Below, piece after piece: positions 24,493-38,100 of a DNA stretch of 64,000 nt. Both the position numbers and the translations under genes were made by a program. The DNA is from Spisula solida (lineage: Eukaryota > Mollusca > Bivalvia > Venerida > Mactridae): contig OX365949.1 of NCBI GenBank assembly GCA_947247005.1, positions 17,425,130 through 17,489,129 on the forward strand. Direction: 5' to 3'. The notes beneath the pieces are model-generated. The model made no database searches, was not told the origin of the DNA, and saw only the letters and a program-made list of their open reading frames with translations. Numbering within the stretch: position 1 is the stretch's first letter; each line of letters opens with the position of its first letter.

Positions 24493-26362
24493 TGTTCATA
24501 ATGATAATTTGAATAAAATTGGACCTCGTATTTTTATGAATATTAGAAACATTGATCATCCATACAATCGGCAGTCGTTAATTATTACTCTGAGTGTGGG
24601 GACGTCACAAGTTACGCACAGTGTTGCGACTAATGTGGAAATTACGTGAATTGCACTGGTTTCAAATCTAGTAGTATCCTTATTTTTTAAGACACAACAA
24701 TAAATGAGATATCAAACTATTCATAATAGAAACCGTAACAAAACTCAAGTTTTCATAAGTGATGAATTAATGACGCTATCCGTAACGATTATGTTTTAGG
24801 TGACGCACAGTGCTAACAGCTGATAGCCCAACGTAACACGATTTCCCCGCGCACTTTACAAAATATAGTTTAACTTTTTTTCGCCAAATTCACCAACAGG
24901 TAATTGTATCATTTTATTTATTAAATATACCTATAATTTTAATGTGCAGCAAAATAACGCATGTTCGAAACACAGACATGTACCTGAAATAGGTCAATGG
25001 TTTTATTTTCCCATACACTTTGGCATTTAATTGTTTCAATATTATTAATATTGACCTTCATAACATGTAAGATTATTTTGCTTTCATTCATTTCGTTCCC
25101 CTTGTTTGATTTCATCTTTATTTGCCCCATTTTAACCGGGCTTCCAGTAACTTGGTTTAACTTTAATTTTCTTGCTCATGTTGAAGAACACATGTCATGA
25201 CCACTTGTTAACCACAAGACTGGATGCCAACTGACATATTACAAAATGAAATGTTCAACTTTTCAAATAAAGTCTTCGTTTAAACATTAAATATTTAAAA
25301 AGAAAGAACGCAGAGACTATCGAATAAAGTCGAAAATTTCGTTTTTGAACAAAGCCGCTTTGTCCTGCAATCAATAAGTCGATAAAATGTAGTCGTTAAG
25401 TCAGTACCTGTGCGGCTTTTATTTCAATAAAATTACCATCGTAACCTTTGTAATGTAATTTTGTGACCAGCCAAGCGCGCATAGAATTCCCCTTAAGACA
25501 TTGAGCGTACGCCGCGCGTTCGTTTTACAAGTTTAAATGATTTTCAGTTTGAAACAGGAAAAACAACTTAACTATCCTTTACTGTTAAGAATGTATTACG
25601 CATGTGGTCGACTGTTGTTTCAAATTCGGGAATGTAGTCAATGAAAACAACACGTGGTTGAGATGAAGCGAGAGAATACTGTCAGTTGTTGGTGTTTTCG
25701 GTTGATTTAAACAGTGTCATTCTTTAACTACTGTTTGTAACGCGTCAAAACTAAACGAGTGAAAATGACTTTTGATTTTAAACGTAAATAAGTGTTAGAT
25801 TTAAATAACAACAACAAATAACGTGAAGCTTTACAGTATTTCGGACAGCAATATGTTCGGATTATATTTCCTGAAGCAGAAACAATACGAGGATGTATTT
25901 TTGTGAATATAACTGGGCTAGGGGCCAATATGGGTCCTCAACACCGAGACTACGGAGGAACAGTACTATCAATAATGGTAGGTACGATTATATTCATTTC
26001 TTTAGTCAACAGTATTATACAGGATGGGTTCATTTATTGCTTGTCTAACACGATTACCTAAGGTATAATATTATAGTTATTATGACATTAAGCACTGGTC
26101 AACAAAAATGTGTTCGTAGTAACGTTACTGGTAGTTTTCTAATTTCTACTCAAACTTTATAAAAACTGGGACCGAGTATAGCTAGTGTACTTAATAAAAC
26201 GTATATATTTTTTATAATTAATGTAACTTGTATGTAAATGGATTATTATATATATCGTAAGCCGGTTGCTAAACTTTATACAAGTTAGCGCAACTACACC
26301 ATGACATAGATTACATGATATCAGAGACTATATAATTATATATTAATTTTAACGCATAACAC
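24493..26362. other. Intergenic, possible 5' untranslated/promoter region
   Basis: Mostly AT-rich, with a more CpG-containing stretch around 24780-25680. It contains the weak exon candidate at 25930-25977. No other gene evidence. Confidence 0.4.
25930..25977 (+). other. Candidate small first exon (unproven)
   Basis: ATG followed by 15 open codons (MGPQHRDYGGTVLSIM) runs directly into a good donor, ATG/GTAGGT, phase 0. It could be an upstream or alternative first exon of adaptor gene 2, whose coding exon 1 starts 6 kb downstream, but no homology or acceptor pairing supports this. It may be chance. Confidence 0.2.
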
Positions 26363-26401
26363 ATATCAAAGACCTAAAATGTATATTTAGGTCTTTGATA
26401 T
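26363..26401. repeat. Hairpin, 16-bp perfect arms, 7-base loop
   Basis: ATATCAAAGACCTAAA at 26363-26378 pairs exactly with 26386-26401. A third partial copy, ATATCAAAGATCA, follows at about 26412. Confidence 0.85.
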
Positions 26402-26470
26402 AAACAATAAATATATCAAAGATCATACATAATATGTATAATATATACCACGCATGTTAATTAAAATTTA

Positions 26471-26587
26471 AAAGCAACACGCACATTAATAGAATATTAG
26501 ATTACACATTTAAGTTTATTACATATATCATATATGTAATAAACTTAAATGTGTAATCTAATATTCTATTAATGTGCGTGTTGCTTT
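26471..26587. repeat. Perfect palindrome, 58-bp arms, 1-base spacer
   Basis: Bases 26471-26528 are the exact reverse complement of 26530-26587, around a single C at 26529. The left arm starts AAAGCAACACGCACATTAAT. No mismatch in 58 pairs, so the structure is either recent, maintained by gene conversion, or an assembly artefact. Confidence 0.92.
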
Positions 26588-27030
26588 CAACACGTTTACA
26601 GTTCGACCCAATACGATACATTTAGAACATATGGCCTTTCCGTATACTGTAAGTAATCAGAGACAAGCGTTATGGAATTAATTGATTCATTAAAAATTAA
26701 TGTACAATTATACTACAATAAGTATTAGGTAGGTGGTTGCTATAGACTTCCTAAAGCATAAGTGTGGGTATATATAATGTATAAAAATACATGGACACGG
26801 TAAATGTTTAATATTTGGAATAGTATCCTACGATAAAGTCAATACTATCAAACCCGTCTGTAGGGACCACCTATAGGAACATAGTCTTTATCAAGAGATA
26901 GAATAATAAAAATGGCCTTGTGTGTGATAAAAATATTTAGGCGGTGAAAAGGGCGTGGCTGGTATGGTTATTTCCTTCCTGGTTAAGATACTTCAATATT
27001 TTAATTATAATAATGACGATCAACATAACA

Positions 27031-27125
27031 TAACATAAGTTTATTGCATAAACTATTTACAGTTTATCGCATTTACAAAGTTCTATCACTACCCCCTGTC
27101 GCCCCATTGCCTACGCCCATGTGAC
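27031..27125 (-). mobile_element. Possible retroelement 3' end
   Basis: On the minus strand this reads through TTTATGCAATAAACTTATG and ends in a short (TTATG)n repeat, like a LINE/SINE 3' end with an AATAAA-type motif. Only the form supports this. Confidence 0.3.
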
Positions 27126-28132
27126 CGAAAAAGAGTCGTATAAACCAGGTCATTCGAATATTCCAAACATCATTAAAGCGAGTCATTAATGCAATATAGA
27201 GTGATTGATACATAATCATTGATAATTAGTACTCCATCATTTGTTGAGTTGTTTGTTGTCAAATTGAGTAAATATCATAATCGTTGTTCACAGTTTTAGA
27301 ACTATCTATATATAGTGTTTCATGAAATGTCTTTAATTTGATATTCAAATGTGACACTTATATCTATCTAACATATTTCACGTCTATATATTGACAAATG
27401 TTGCAGCATTTTATTTTAGTCTTTGAATCTTTATTATAACTTGGAAGAAAGTCAATCCAGATAATATTATGTCATATGCTATGAGAAAAGTCTAGGCCAT
27501 TGTACCACTGATTGACATTTTATTACCTTTGCTACACACTTGACTTATAATTATTTTAACATTATGTGTAAAAACACAGCATAAGATTTTATGGCCTAAG
27601 CCCTTGATGGCATCACTTTACCCCAGACATGATGCTCTTTAATACGTCCATAAAAGCTACATATTAAATCAACAACATGCTGATAAGCAATTTACCAAAC
27701 ATCGGGAGTTGTGTCAGTATGTTTGATATCAATAATGAGTTTATCTCAAAATTCTACGTAAATCCGAGCAACATAATTTATTCATGTTGTTGTTTTCGTT
27801 GAATAATAATAAACACGTTTGTTTACGCAAGATATACTTATTGGGGTTATCATACCAAATAGGATACGTATTATGCATGACAAAATTCTCTCGTCAAGGT
27901 CACGTAATAAGAACAGATGGTCGTTACTAAGTTTTGGAACTTGTGGCTAGGCCCCGCTTTACCCATGCATATCATAGATGTATGTATGTTTTGTATGGTA
28001 GAAACTGTGTATTATATTAGTCGGGTTATAAAATAAGTTTAAACTAAACTGTAACATATGGCCCGGCAATCGCGTTAAAATACGTAATCTGGAAGTTATT
28101 AAAACTAGCTAATGCAACTGTGGTCTTATCAA

Positions 28133-28615
28133 TAGGGGTGACTATTGAGTCCAATTTTGACTATTGCAATACTATTGCTATTGCTGAAAGTACTATTGCG
28201 GTACTATTGTATTGCTGGAGACTATTGCGATACTATTGCAATAGTTATTGCCAAGATTTGAAAACCAGAGATTAACATGTAAATGCAAATTTGCACTGTG
28301 TAAGATATCACTTTGTTGTACAACATACAAATCTACTATTTTTGGAAATGATTTAAAATGAATTTGACAGAAATAGATTTATAAAATTATTGCGATATTG
28401 GTCCATTGTGGCTGTGTTGATGCATGTAGTTATTTACTATTAGTTGTTTTAAATTTTAATAAACTTTATTTATAGAAAGGAAACTATCGTAACTATCGAT
28501 ATTTGAGCTAACTATCGGCGATAGTTATTGGATCGAGACTTTTACTATCGATCCGTACTATCGGGACACTCGGAGTCGCAATGCATCGATATTTCGATGC
28601 ATCGGCCCACCCCTA
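28133..28615. mobile_element. Non-autonomous hAT element with intact 8-bp target duplication
   Basis: The ends are TAGGGGTG and CACCCCTA, a perfect short inverted repeat, and CTTATCAA flanks both sides (28125-28132 and 28616-28623). An 8-bp duplication and this terminus are typical of the hAT superfamily. The 483-bp interior is non-coding. It has clustered subterminal motifs, ACTATTGC repeated at the left and ACTATCG at the right, the arrangement expected for transposase binding sites. The intact duplication points to a fairly recent insertion. Confidence 0.9.
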
Positions 28616-28623
28616 CTTATCAA

Positions 28624-31442
28624 GGAGATGGTTGTAGTTTCCAGATGGCCTTTAAATGGGGTTATATTGAGTTATTGTTACAACACAATACCAATCATAT
28701 TATCATTCTGGAATAATTTATAACACAGGTCAACGATGTCAAGATTGTCACTCCAAAACTATCAATTTTAGATATTAAAATCAGAGACTAAGTCACTATG
28801 TATGTTATCTATAGTCTCAGTTGAAATTGTGCCTGATTTACCATTTTCATGTAGATAGATTTACCCTCCAGTAATAACCAATTCATGAGGCTTTTTTGGA
28901 CAAATTCGGGACCAAACGTTTTTGAAACCCCAGTATATCAACACTCTATGTCTCAAATAAAAGATATGTACTTTTCTGGCCAATAAAATCCCAAATTTAT
29001 AAGAAACTAAAGGCTAATCTCGCATGAAACTCGACACTAAACTAACGAATCGTATTGCTAGGTGTCAATGATGGAAATCACCAGTTGGTGACAAGCTAAG
29101 GCGTACATCGGATTGATGCACAAACACGTGTTTATTTATTTTACCTTTACACATTGTTTACGCTAAATCAGAAATACAAATTATTCCACGTGTTTAATGC
29201 ACAAAACAAATACAACAATCAATAATAACAACACTTGAAAGTAGTATTATCTGCAGTATGATTGAAAGGAACACACTTATTAAATAAAATACAATGCATA
29301 TATATGTAATACATTTAGTCGTTAAAGGGTCGTTCAATGCTTTAAACAAGTAAAGTTTAAACACATCCGGCTTAAAAGAAAACTGGTCAAGATTGTGATA
29401 ATATTTTTCTAAATAATTTAAAATCCATGTATTAAAACGTGTGACCAACATACACATAGAATTACTCGCTTTTTAATTACAATAGTACTATTGCATCGTA
29501 TTGAATATACCTTTTTAATTATTACTTAACCTAACTATAGGAGTAATTAAGCCCGTTAATTAGCCTTAGATAAAATATTACTTAATGATACGGTCCATTA
29601 AGTGATGTGTGAAATGATACAACTTCTAATTAACTTTAAATTAACACAGATAACTGCCTAATTAGGGTAAAGTACTGATCTATCGTAAAAGATGAGCAGT
29701 TATCTACATGTTGTATATATCTTGCGAAGATTGTGGTTTTAATATCATTCAATGCTAAAGCTTATCTACCATCAAAACTATCACAGTAAAATATCTACAT
29801 CAGCAATTATATTGCAAAAAAGAAACAAGCAAAATAACCTCATTTGAAACGTGTAAACAGTCTTCTTAGTAGACCTATATAGACAGTAAGTGACATTTTG
29901 AACACTAGTAAATTGGTTAAAATCTTTGTTTCATTTTATTGATTGAATTAGGTTATAATACGAATATATCGGTATAATCGAAATGAACATGTATGTAAAT
30001 GCATATGTCTTGTAACGCTTTTTTATTTGTCATTTAATAATTGATGATAAATAACAGAATAAAGTTCAGTGCATTTACTTTATTCAACGGTCGTCTGTAT
30101 TAAGAACTTTTAAATGCGTATTCTAAACATATTTGTGAAAGTATATGAAAAATAATTTAATACTATCAGGGGTCGGCGGAATTCTTTTTAACATTTTAGC
30201 GATAAATGCATGATTAACTAACTGGATGTCACTGAGGTATATACATGTATGTGGCACAGCAAGTGTTCCACGTGTCACGATATATATTTCACAGCACGTG
30301 AGCTACGTGTCAGTGCATCTAGTCTATATACAACGTGTCATGCGAATGTACATTACTTATTACGTGAACTTATTCTGGTTGCCATAGCAACCTCTTTGAC
30401 AGGAATATTGTTCGGTGCTTAATCAATTAACATAATCATATCATTTTGGTCAACAACACGGCATGCAGTTTTTGGCATCTTCTTACTATTTTAAATTTTT
30501 GCAAAACAATCGTATAGGTTTCCTGTGCTGATGGAAAACATCACTGAACGCTTTTTAAAATAACAAAATCATTCAAACTATAGGACACTGAGTGCTTTTG
30601 TGGATAGGTATAACCTATTTACCATTCCCTGAAATGTGATTGGGATTCTAGGAATGTTGTTGTTTTATGAAGTATATGGAAATGGACTGGTTAACTCTAG
30701 ACTTGACCCAGGTAGGTAGGTGACTATGGTGGTCTGTTATCGGACTGTGACATCTCCGTGAAGGCGGGCATAGAGCACGGCGTGTTTGATCTTCCTGATC
30801 TATATCTATATTTGAAAATAATGATAATGAAGTTTAATTTACTATTATTGGTTATCTACATTGTATATAGATCTAGTTATACCATGTATATATTGTGTGA
30901 TAACAATGCTTTATTTATGTAGGAAGTCACTAAAAATTACTGTTATATTTTTATCACCATTGTCATCAGCAATCAACAATCATCAGGATAGTTTATACAT
31001 ATCGTTAATCAACAGTATTGTCAACACTGACACAGTCATCATCTTCACCATTATCATCATAAGCAACAGCAGCAACCAACACACCACCAAAATCGCTTAC
31101 CAAAACATCACTAGGACGACCACTAACATAATCATCACCAATTTATCATGACTTGGTCATCGTCATCAACAAAAACAATAATATCACAATAAAATGGAAA
31201 ATAACAATAATGATGACGATAGCAACTTTATTTATTGTGGATTACATATTAGACAGAAATATCAATGTTCAATATGGTTCACACGGTCATAATGGAAAAT
31301 AATTTTATCAATACATGTATAATCATAGTTATAAAATAAAAACAATAGTTATTTTTGAAATATTTGATAAAACTAAGTTAAGCCGAGCATAGCCTTTATT
31401 TGCCAGTCAGCTTTCCGCTGAAATATGGCAGGCATATATATG
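28624..31442. other. Intergenic, no gene seen
   Basis: AT-rich with a low-complexity ATC-rich stretch at about 30955-31200, where apparent short frames (for example at 30861-31151) are Thr/Ile/Asn-rich and unconvincing. Confidence 0.5.
30269..30366. promoter_or_regulatory. Cluster of ACGTG/CACGTG motifs
   Basis: CACGTG at 30269-30274 and 30295-30300, and ACGTG at 30305, 30333 and 30362: five cores in about 100 bp. CACGTG is the E-box of bHLH factors and ACGTG the core of bHLH-PAS/HIF sites. It lies 1.7 kb upstream of adaptor gene 2. Regulatory use is inference. Confidence 0.3.
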
Positions 31443-31514
31443 TGTGCCTCCACCCGAATTTGAACCCCGGTCGCCAGATTAGACGGCAAGCGCGCTAACC
31501 ATTGAGCTACGGAG
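31443..31514 (-). repeat. tRNA-like sequence (SINE head or tRNA pseudogene)
   Basis: On the minus strand GCCTCCGTAGCTCAATGG (A-box type) and GGGGTTCAAATTC (B-box type) lie between 7-bp acceptor arms GCCTCCG and TGGAGGC. The anticodon loop would be 9 nt and the T and D stems are imperfect, so it is not called a working tRNA. Confidence 0.6.
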
Positions 31515-32026
31515 GCCAGCAGCAACCTGTATTGCTGTAATTAATTACGAGGTTTATAATTAGGACTGTTATCTAAGTACATACAGTACATGAGGGGGGG
31601 TTCAATGTATCAAACAGTGTATGATAGATACGATGTCTCGGTCAGGTACAGCGATATCACACTGTACTAATCTTGTTATCACAGTCGATAATTAAGACGG
31701 TACCGTTTGTTTACAAACTCGCATTTTTTCAATCCCAATCTATCAGACGGAGTAGACACTGGATTCATTAACGAAATTTAATTATCTTGGATATACTAAT
31801 CACCAAAAACAGTGTCAGCATAAACAAATGATATATTATACTCAAAGACAAGCATCGTCATTGTAGCATCGTGAAGTAACAGTGATCGGCACAAAGTTGA
31901 TTGTCAATAATGTATCGGATTTATAAAGTTATAAAACAATTGTGATAATTTATTGTTGTTTTATTTGAAGGTGTTAGTGTTAAAAGAACTCGAAGTGTTT
32001 CTCTGACTTATACAAGGAGATACAAA

Positions 32027-32104
32027 ATGATCGAGGGAGGAATTGAACACTCGGGATACATCGATGTGAAACAGCCGCCAAAAATAAAAGGCCGAAAATT
32101 GAAG
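32027..32104 (+). CDS. Adaptor gene 2, coding exon 1
   Basis: 26 codons, MIEGGIEHSGYIDVKQPP..., to the donor AAG/GTAAGC, phase 0. First PH strand. The ATG has a purine-rich AAAATGA context and no better in-frame upstream start. Confidence 0.82.
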
Positions 32105-35100
32105 GTAAGCGTCATGCTATGATATATTCCGGTTCAATCCGTAATAATAACTTTATGTCCGTACATTCCAGATTTATTACATCAATTGTTTCGAGCTGTA
32201 TGTTCGCTTTGTTTTATATCGCAATGAATTTCCCTCTCTTTGCGAACAGCTTGATATCTAGGGGGAACTAGGTTGAGTAAAAAAGCATTTACTTACTTAT
32301 GGCAATTTAATAGCAACCCAAACTGCGCCCTAGATTTTGTTATGACGTAATAGAGTTCCATCAGGTGCTGTTGTGGCTAGAATTCAGAGAGCCGGCTGTT
32401 TCACCAAAAATGTGTGGGGGTTTATTGATCATAATATGTAAATGATTCATAATTATCATGTTAATGTTACAATGTTTGTTACTGGTGGAGGCAAGGTGAC
32501 TAGGTGACTAGCATGTAGTCTCAAGTTAGTCAATGTCCCATATTATAAGTCAGTCTGGATACCGAATCTGGTGTTTATATAGGTTTGTCTACCACCGGGG
32601 ATTCTATGTGCTGTACTAGACCAAGACATATGTTCACAGAGAGTCTCCGCTGCCATGGGTGCGACAGTCTATCACATTTAGAACACTGTTTTCTGCACAC
32701 AGTACGACGCACCACGCTAATTATGCGCCTACACAGTCATGTAGACATAATAATCGAGGGGCGCCTGTAGACTGTAGTACATCATTCTTTAATATTAGGC
32801 CGAGTTACGACGTTTTTGCGGACAACCCTCCATATAGGAAGTAAAATGTCTTATTCTCACCAGAATATCTCCAGTTTTAAGTGCTAGGATTGTTTGTTTT
32901 TACGCCCGACATCTGTTAATGCTATCAAATCCCCTTACTGCAACCCGATACGAAAATCATAAATTACATAACAGCCCTTTATAACTTGTGTAGGGAATTA
33001 GTGTAGATCCCTGTAGATCCCTGTAGCTCACTGGCCCCTTTTTAACCCAGATTGCAATCTAGACGATGCAATCTGTTCAGTCTCAGCTGGATAGGAAAAT
33101 ATTTTATTATTCTTGTTCATGAATTAAAATAAAATAACATAATGTGATGGCATATTAAGGGACCAGTGTGTATATTGGCGGATGGGGATCAGACGTTGTT
33201 ATGTCAAGTCGAGTTGACTTATTATTCTGTAGATAAACGCACAATGGAAGCGAACTATTGCTGCATGGGTGAGGATTTTATTCTAATCCAAAACCCTGAC
33301 TAGCATGCGTTCATTTTAAGTATCAGTGCATTTTTAATAAATTTTGAGAACTTTATTAAATCATTTTTCGAAAATAGATATGTGTCAGCAATTTACAGTC
33401 TTACCGGCCTCAATAAGACATTATTAAAGGGGATACGCAAAATATGACCGGTTAAAGTGCATTCCTGTTCAGTACAGGTTTTTAGTAAATTGCAATATTA
33501 TATTTTACTGTATATTACGTCACTTAATATGAATAGCATTAGGGGTCTGTAACCTTGACCCAATTGTTTTTGGGGTCACTGACACAAATAATACACACAC
33601 AAATCAATCTGATATTCACAATCAGCTGTGTATGTTAATTAATTACTCTCCACTTAATTAATTTATTGAAATCCGAGTGATCATGTGATGACCCGGCGAC
33701 CTTGATTTGTTCTGCTATATTAGATACATTATTTGAATACAGTCTCCTATTTTATCTTATACCGAGGTATTAGCATGTTAACGAACGTTGGCCATTATCA
33801 GCTCATAATTATATACGTGTAGTCTGACCGAGAAAACGAATTGCTAAATTAATGTAATTGAATTGATGGTAAACACACACGACAAGCGTTTCATTGTGGC
33901 CCTTTCTTGGGCATCCGAATCTCCCATTGTCAATACTTTAAAAAGTAATTCTTGTCATTATATAGAACAACAGAGCACGATTCTCAGACTCAGCAAAGAT
34001 CTACTTTTATCAACATACGGTCATGTCATACATGCTGCCCTTCCTGTCTGATATGTTATTAATTTTAATGCCATACCCAACTTTCTGTGTCATTGCTGTA
34101 TTTACAGTATGTTTGCATCAACTAGCGATAGGCGGTTATACCGTTACTGTTATAGTACATTTCCAGATGCCAATGTTTCATTAAATTTATACGATATGTC
34201 ATGTGCTAATACCTTTTTCTCAAATCCTTTGGGTATTTGTTGATCATGTGAAGTTCTGTTCTATCATTGTACAATTCTCACATTTCAGTCATGGAAGAAG
34301 AAATGGGTCATTGTTCATGAGATGTCCATCAGATCAGCTGGACGGTCAGCTGCTAAAGTCGACGTTTATGCTAACGAGAAGACCGCAATAGATTCACCTG
34401 CAGACAAACAAACATTTATCCTAGAATTTGTCACAGATGTCAGAACAGCCAAATCTAAGACACACTCACATGCGTTTGAGATCGTAGAGAAAGACCCAGT
34501 CTTGTTATTTGCTGGAGGTTCCGAGCTTGAGTCGCAGATGTGGATCTCCGTCTTCAGGAACATATTCTTCCGTGACCAGGACAAAGAAGGTTTGTTTGAT
34601 TCTGTTCTGTTCGTTTATTTAAGGGATAATATTACTTTAACCAAAGCTTTAATTATCAACAGTGCTATTGTTTTCTGCTTTTATGACTAAGCAATCTGTT
34701 CGATATGGGATTTTATGAATTCGATCTTCAATAACATCGGAACATCAATCATAACATCAATGACTGTAGTTAATCCCTGTTCTGTATCAATGCCAAAACG
34801 AATTTTTGTTACCTTTGGTTTTAATGAAAACACTTCTGTGGTCTTCAATAGAATCGCAAAATATATATAAAATTATATAAAACATAAATACAAACACAAT
34901 GTAACACCCGTTTGATAAAACATATCTTGTTATGTTTCTGGGCCTACGTGCGTTATTTCATCATATTAATTGACTGTTGAAAGTTATCTAATACAATCAA
35001 TCAATGCTATATCTTTTGTGCAACACAATCAAAATAATCTTGACATTGACACTTAATTTAATATAAACAGTACTGCTTGCATAAGCTGATGTGTCCTAAT

Positions 35101-38100
35101 TTAAAACATGTACTGACCTAGTGCACTCGATCGTCTGACAATACCACATCACCACGCTGACTAAACGTGCCCTAGATTTCATCGACAATCGATAATAATA
35201 ATAATAATATCATTAATAATAATAACAATAATAAATACTTTATTTTACGAGGAACTTATAAGACGATGTAAATTTGACAATCTTCCATAAGTTATCTACC
35301 ATTGATTGATTTAAAAACACTCATTGTATCTGTCATATTTTACCCACTAACGTTATATATCGTAATATTTGGTTAATGCATTACTAGGAATTCAATTCAT
35401 ATTTTAAATATTTTTATCATTATTTTATTCTTGAATTTCAGATGTATTTCATGTGGTTATTATTGGTAACGAACATACAACACGACTTGGTCTCTATGGT
35501 GACTACACAATGACCGTTAACCCGGAAGTGATCGCAATATCCAGTAACATACAGAATTCCTACGAATGGTCACTTCATACATTGAAACGTTTTCATTTGG
35601 AAAACGATTCGGAATCACCAAAAACAGAAATCCTTTCGATTGAATGTGGACCGTAAGTACTTAATTCTCATTTCCATAATATATAATAATCAAAGCGCTG
35701 AAAGCATTGACTTTCTTTGGGTGTACACTGTCCACTGATCACAGTAAGAATTAGTTTTAATTCAAGTGCATACAATAATATGATATATACTATTGCACAA
35801 CTTAACTCTTTAAGCCTGTAAAATGTATCTATAATCTACGCTTTCATATTACTACTACATGTACTAGTCAATTTTATCTTATTAACGTGATTAATCGTTC
35901 AAGTATACAATGAAATCATATTGTGCACACTGCACAGTGACTTAATGTTGCCGTACAAGCGGAAGCATCGTGTAATTCTGGTGTTATAAATACATACTGT
36001 TCACTCGTTGCTTACGAATTAACTTTTTATTAACCTATACCTTTCTATTACAGAAAATCCGAATGTGGCGAGGCTAAATTCCAGTTCCGGGCAAAACGCG
36101 TTACGGACATCCTAGCAGCCATTAAGAAGAATATCTTCATAGCTCTGAATAAAAAACAGACTGACGTAACCAGTATTTCATCAGATAGATCGACACATAC
36201 TAGTCCACAAGGAGTTGAAAGTCAACACCCACGAACCGCATCTTCACACACTACAGAAGAACGGTTTAAACAACTGCTAGAAACATCTACACAGTCAGTC
36301 GAAAAAGATAACAGTTCAGAAGACGTAGATGAAGAAAGAATTCCAGACACCCTATCTAACGCTTCTTCTGTGGAAATAACAAAGAAGAAGCGACATAGTG
36401 TTACTTTCGAAAAGAGTGTAATAAGTGAATCTGAACCTTCTGACTTATTATCTTCACACATTGAGACAAATCCACTGGAAGAGACCGAATCTGAATATAA
36501 CGTTGTTGACCATAGTCACCATGAACAACATATTAATAACATTGTATCTGTGATAACAGTAGCTAAACCTGGATATCAAACAAAAGTACTACTTGATGAT
36601 AATGGTTATAGCCATGTGGAATTTAAGGACGCAAAACCTGTGATAACTGACGATAAATCCCGATCATTGTCAAACATGTCTTCAAGATCTTCCGTTTCCT
36701 GTCGTTCTGAATCTATTGGCTCACGTGATTCGGGAATTTTATATTCTAAGACGGATAAGTTTGAAGGTAAAATTGCTCCATCATCCACACGATCTACCAA
36801 TTCATTTGACAGTGCTGTATCTACATCATCAACGGCAGTTGGACAATCTAGTACCATCGATGTAGTTAACGACAATGTTAATTTGACTGTCGAGATTCAT
36901 GAAGTAGAAGTGACTGGTGAAGAATTGATGAACAATGGAAATACTACATTACGACCAGTACATAATACGAACGACGATGGTATCTATCAAGATGTTTCAT
37001 TAGAAGAAGCGAAGCTAAATCAAACTGAAATTGTACCAACTCAATCGAAACCAAATCTGAAGAAGTGTAACTCAGCCGGTGACTGTAAAGAAAACGATTA
37101 CGAAGACTTAGATAACTTTCGAAAAGGGAAGAAAAATCTTGTGAAACATTTAGGTATGGACCCACAGGTTGACCCAAATTCCGTTCCACCTGCTCTTCCA
37201 GCACGACCATCATCATATAAAATCAAACGGAAGTTCGCAAACGACAAAAAGTTGTTTACTCTTCCGTTTGCAAGACAAAGACGTAAGAAGAACAAGGAGC
37301 GACGCGTCAGTATATCGTCTTCTTCTACCGAATCTGACTCAGAAAGTGCTAAAGGTGTTGACAAACAAAACGGAAACATTGCTTTGAAAGCGTGGCCGCT
37401 TGGAAATAAATCTATCATTGTGGGAAACGAAGATTTATATCAACCGATTGCTATTGAACGATTCTTACAAGACAATGATGGTATGTCGTTACCGCAGAAA
37501 CGGGAAAGAAGCAGTTCCCTAAACCTAAATAACGTATCGGCAATGAAGCGACCATCTATAAGTTCGGACCGTTTTCCAGCTTCTAAAGTTGAACGAAGAA
37601 ATATTGTGTTGAAACATAACCGCAACGTATCAATGCAAATGGATATTTTGGGCAGAAAATCTGATCCAAATTTCGAAACGGGGGCTGTCGACAGATTTAA
37701 TATGACTGCACAACCTGCGTTTTCTATGTCATTTAAAGGTGTTGGAAGTACCGACAGTGACAATGATAGAACTCACGTGAATATTGATGACGAGCCAATC
37801 TATGCCGAAGTTGAAACACCGACTAGACTAAAGCCTGATGCTAGCGATATGAATCCTTTTCCTGATTTGGATACGTCGATATGGAAACCAACATGGACCA
37901 ATGATACGATCAATGCGGCTGACGTCACGGATGAGCTCAATGGAACGAAGTATGAGAATGACGACTCTATGACGTCATTGAGCAATGTCGGTAATGCTGA
38001 TGCACTGAACCAAGGATTTTGTGCTGACGATGTTACAAGTGACTCAAATAAATGTGATAATGAACATGTGTTAATAGATATCTCAACGTCTGAAGAGTAT

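Noticed and set aside
30861..31151. 96-codon Ile/Thr/Asn-rich frame
   Set aside because: Low-complexity ATC/AAC-rich DNA with no other coding sign.
31443..31514. Functional tRNA gene
   Set aside because: The anticodon loop has 9 bases and the D and T stems are broken; better read as SINE-related or pseudogene. The same applies to the tRNA-like heads at 42900, 43508, 48402 and 54117.
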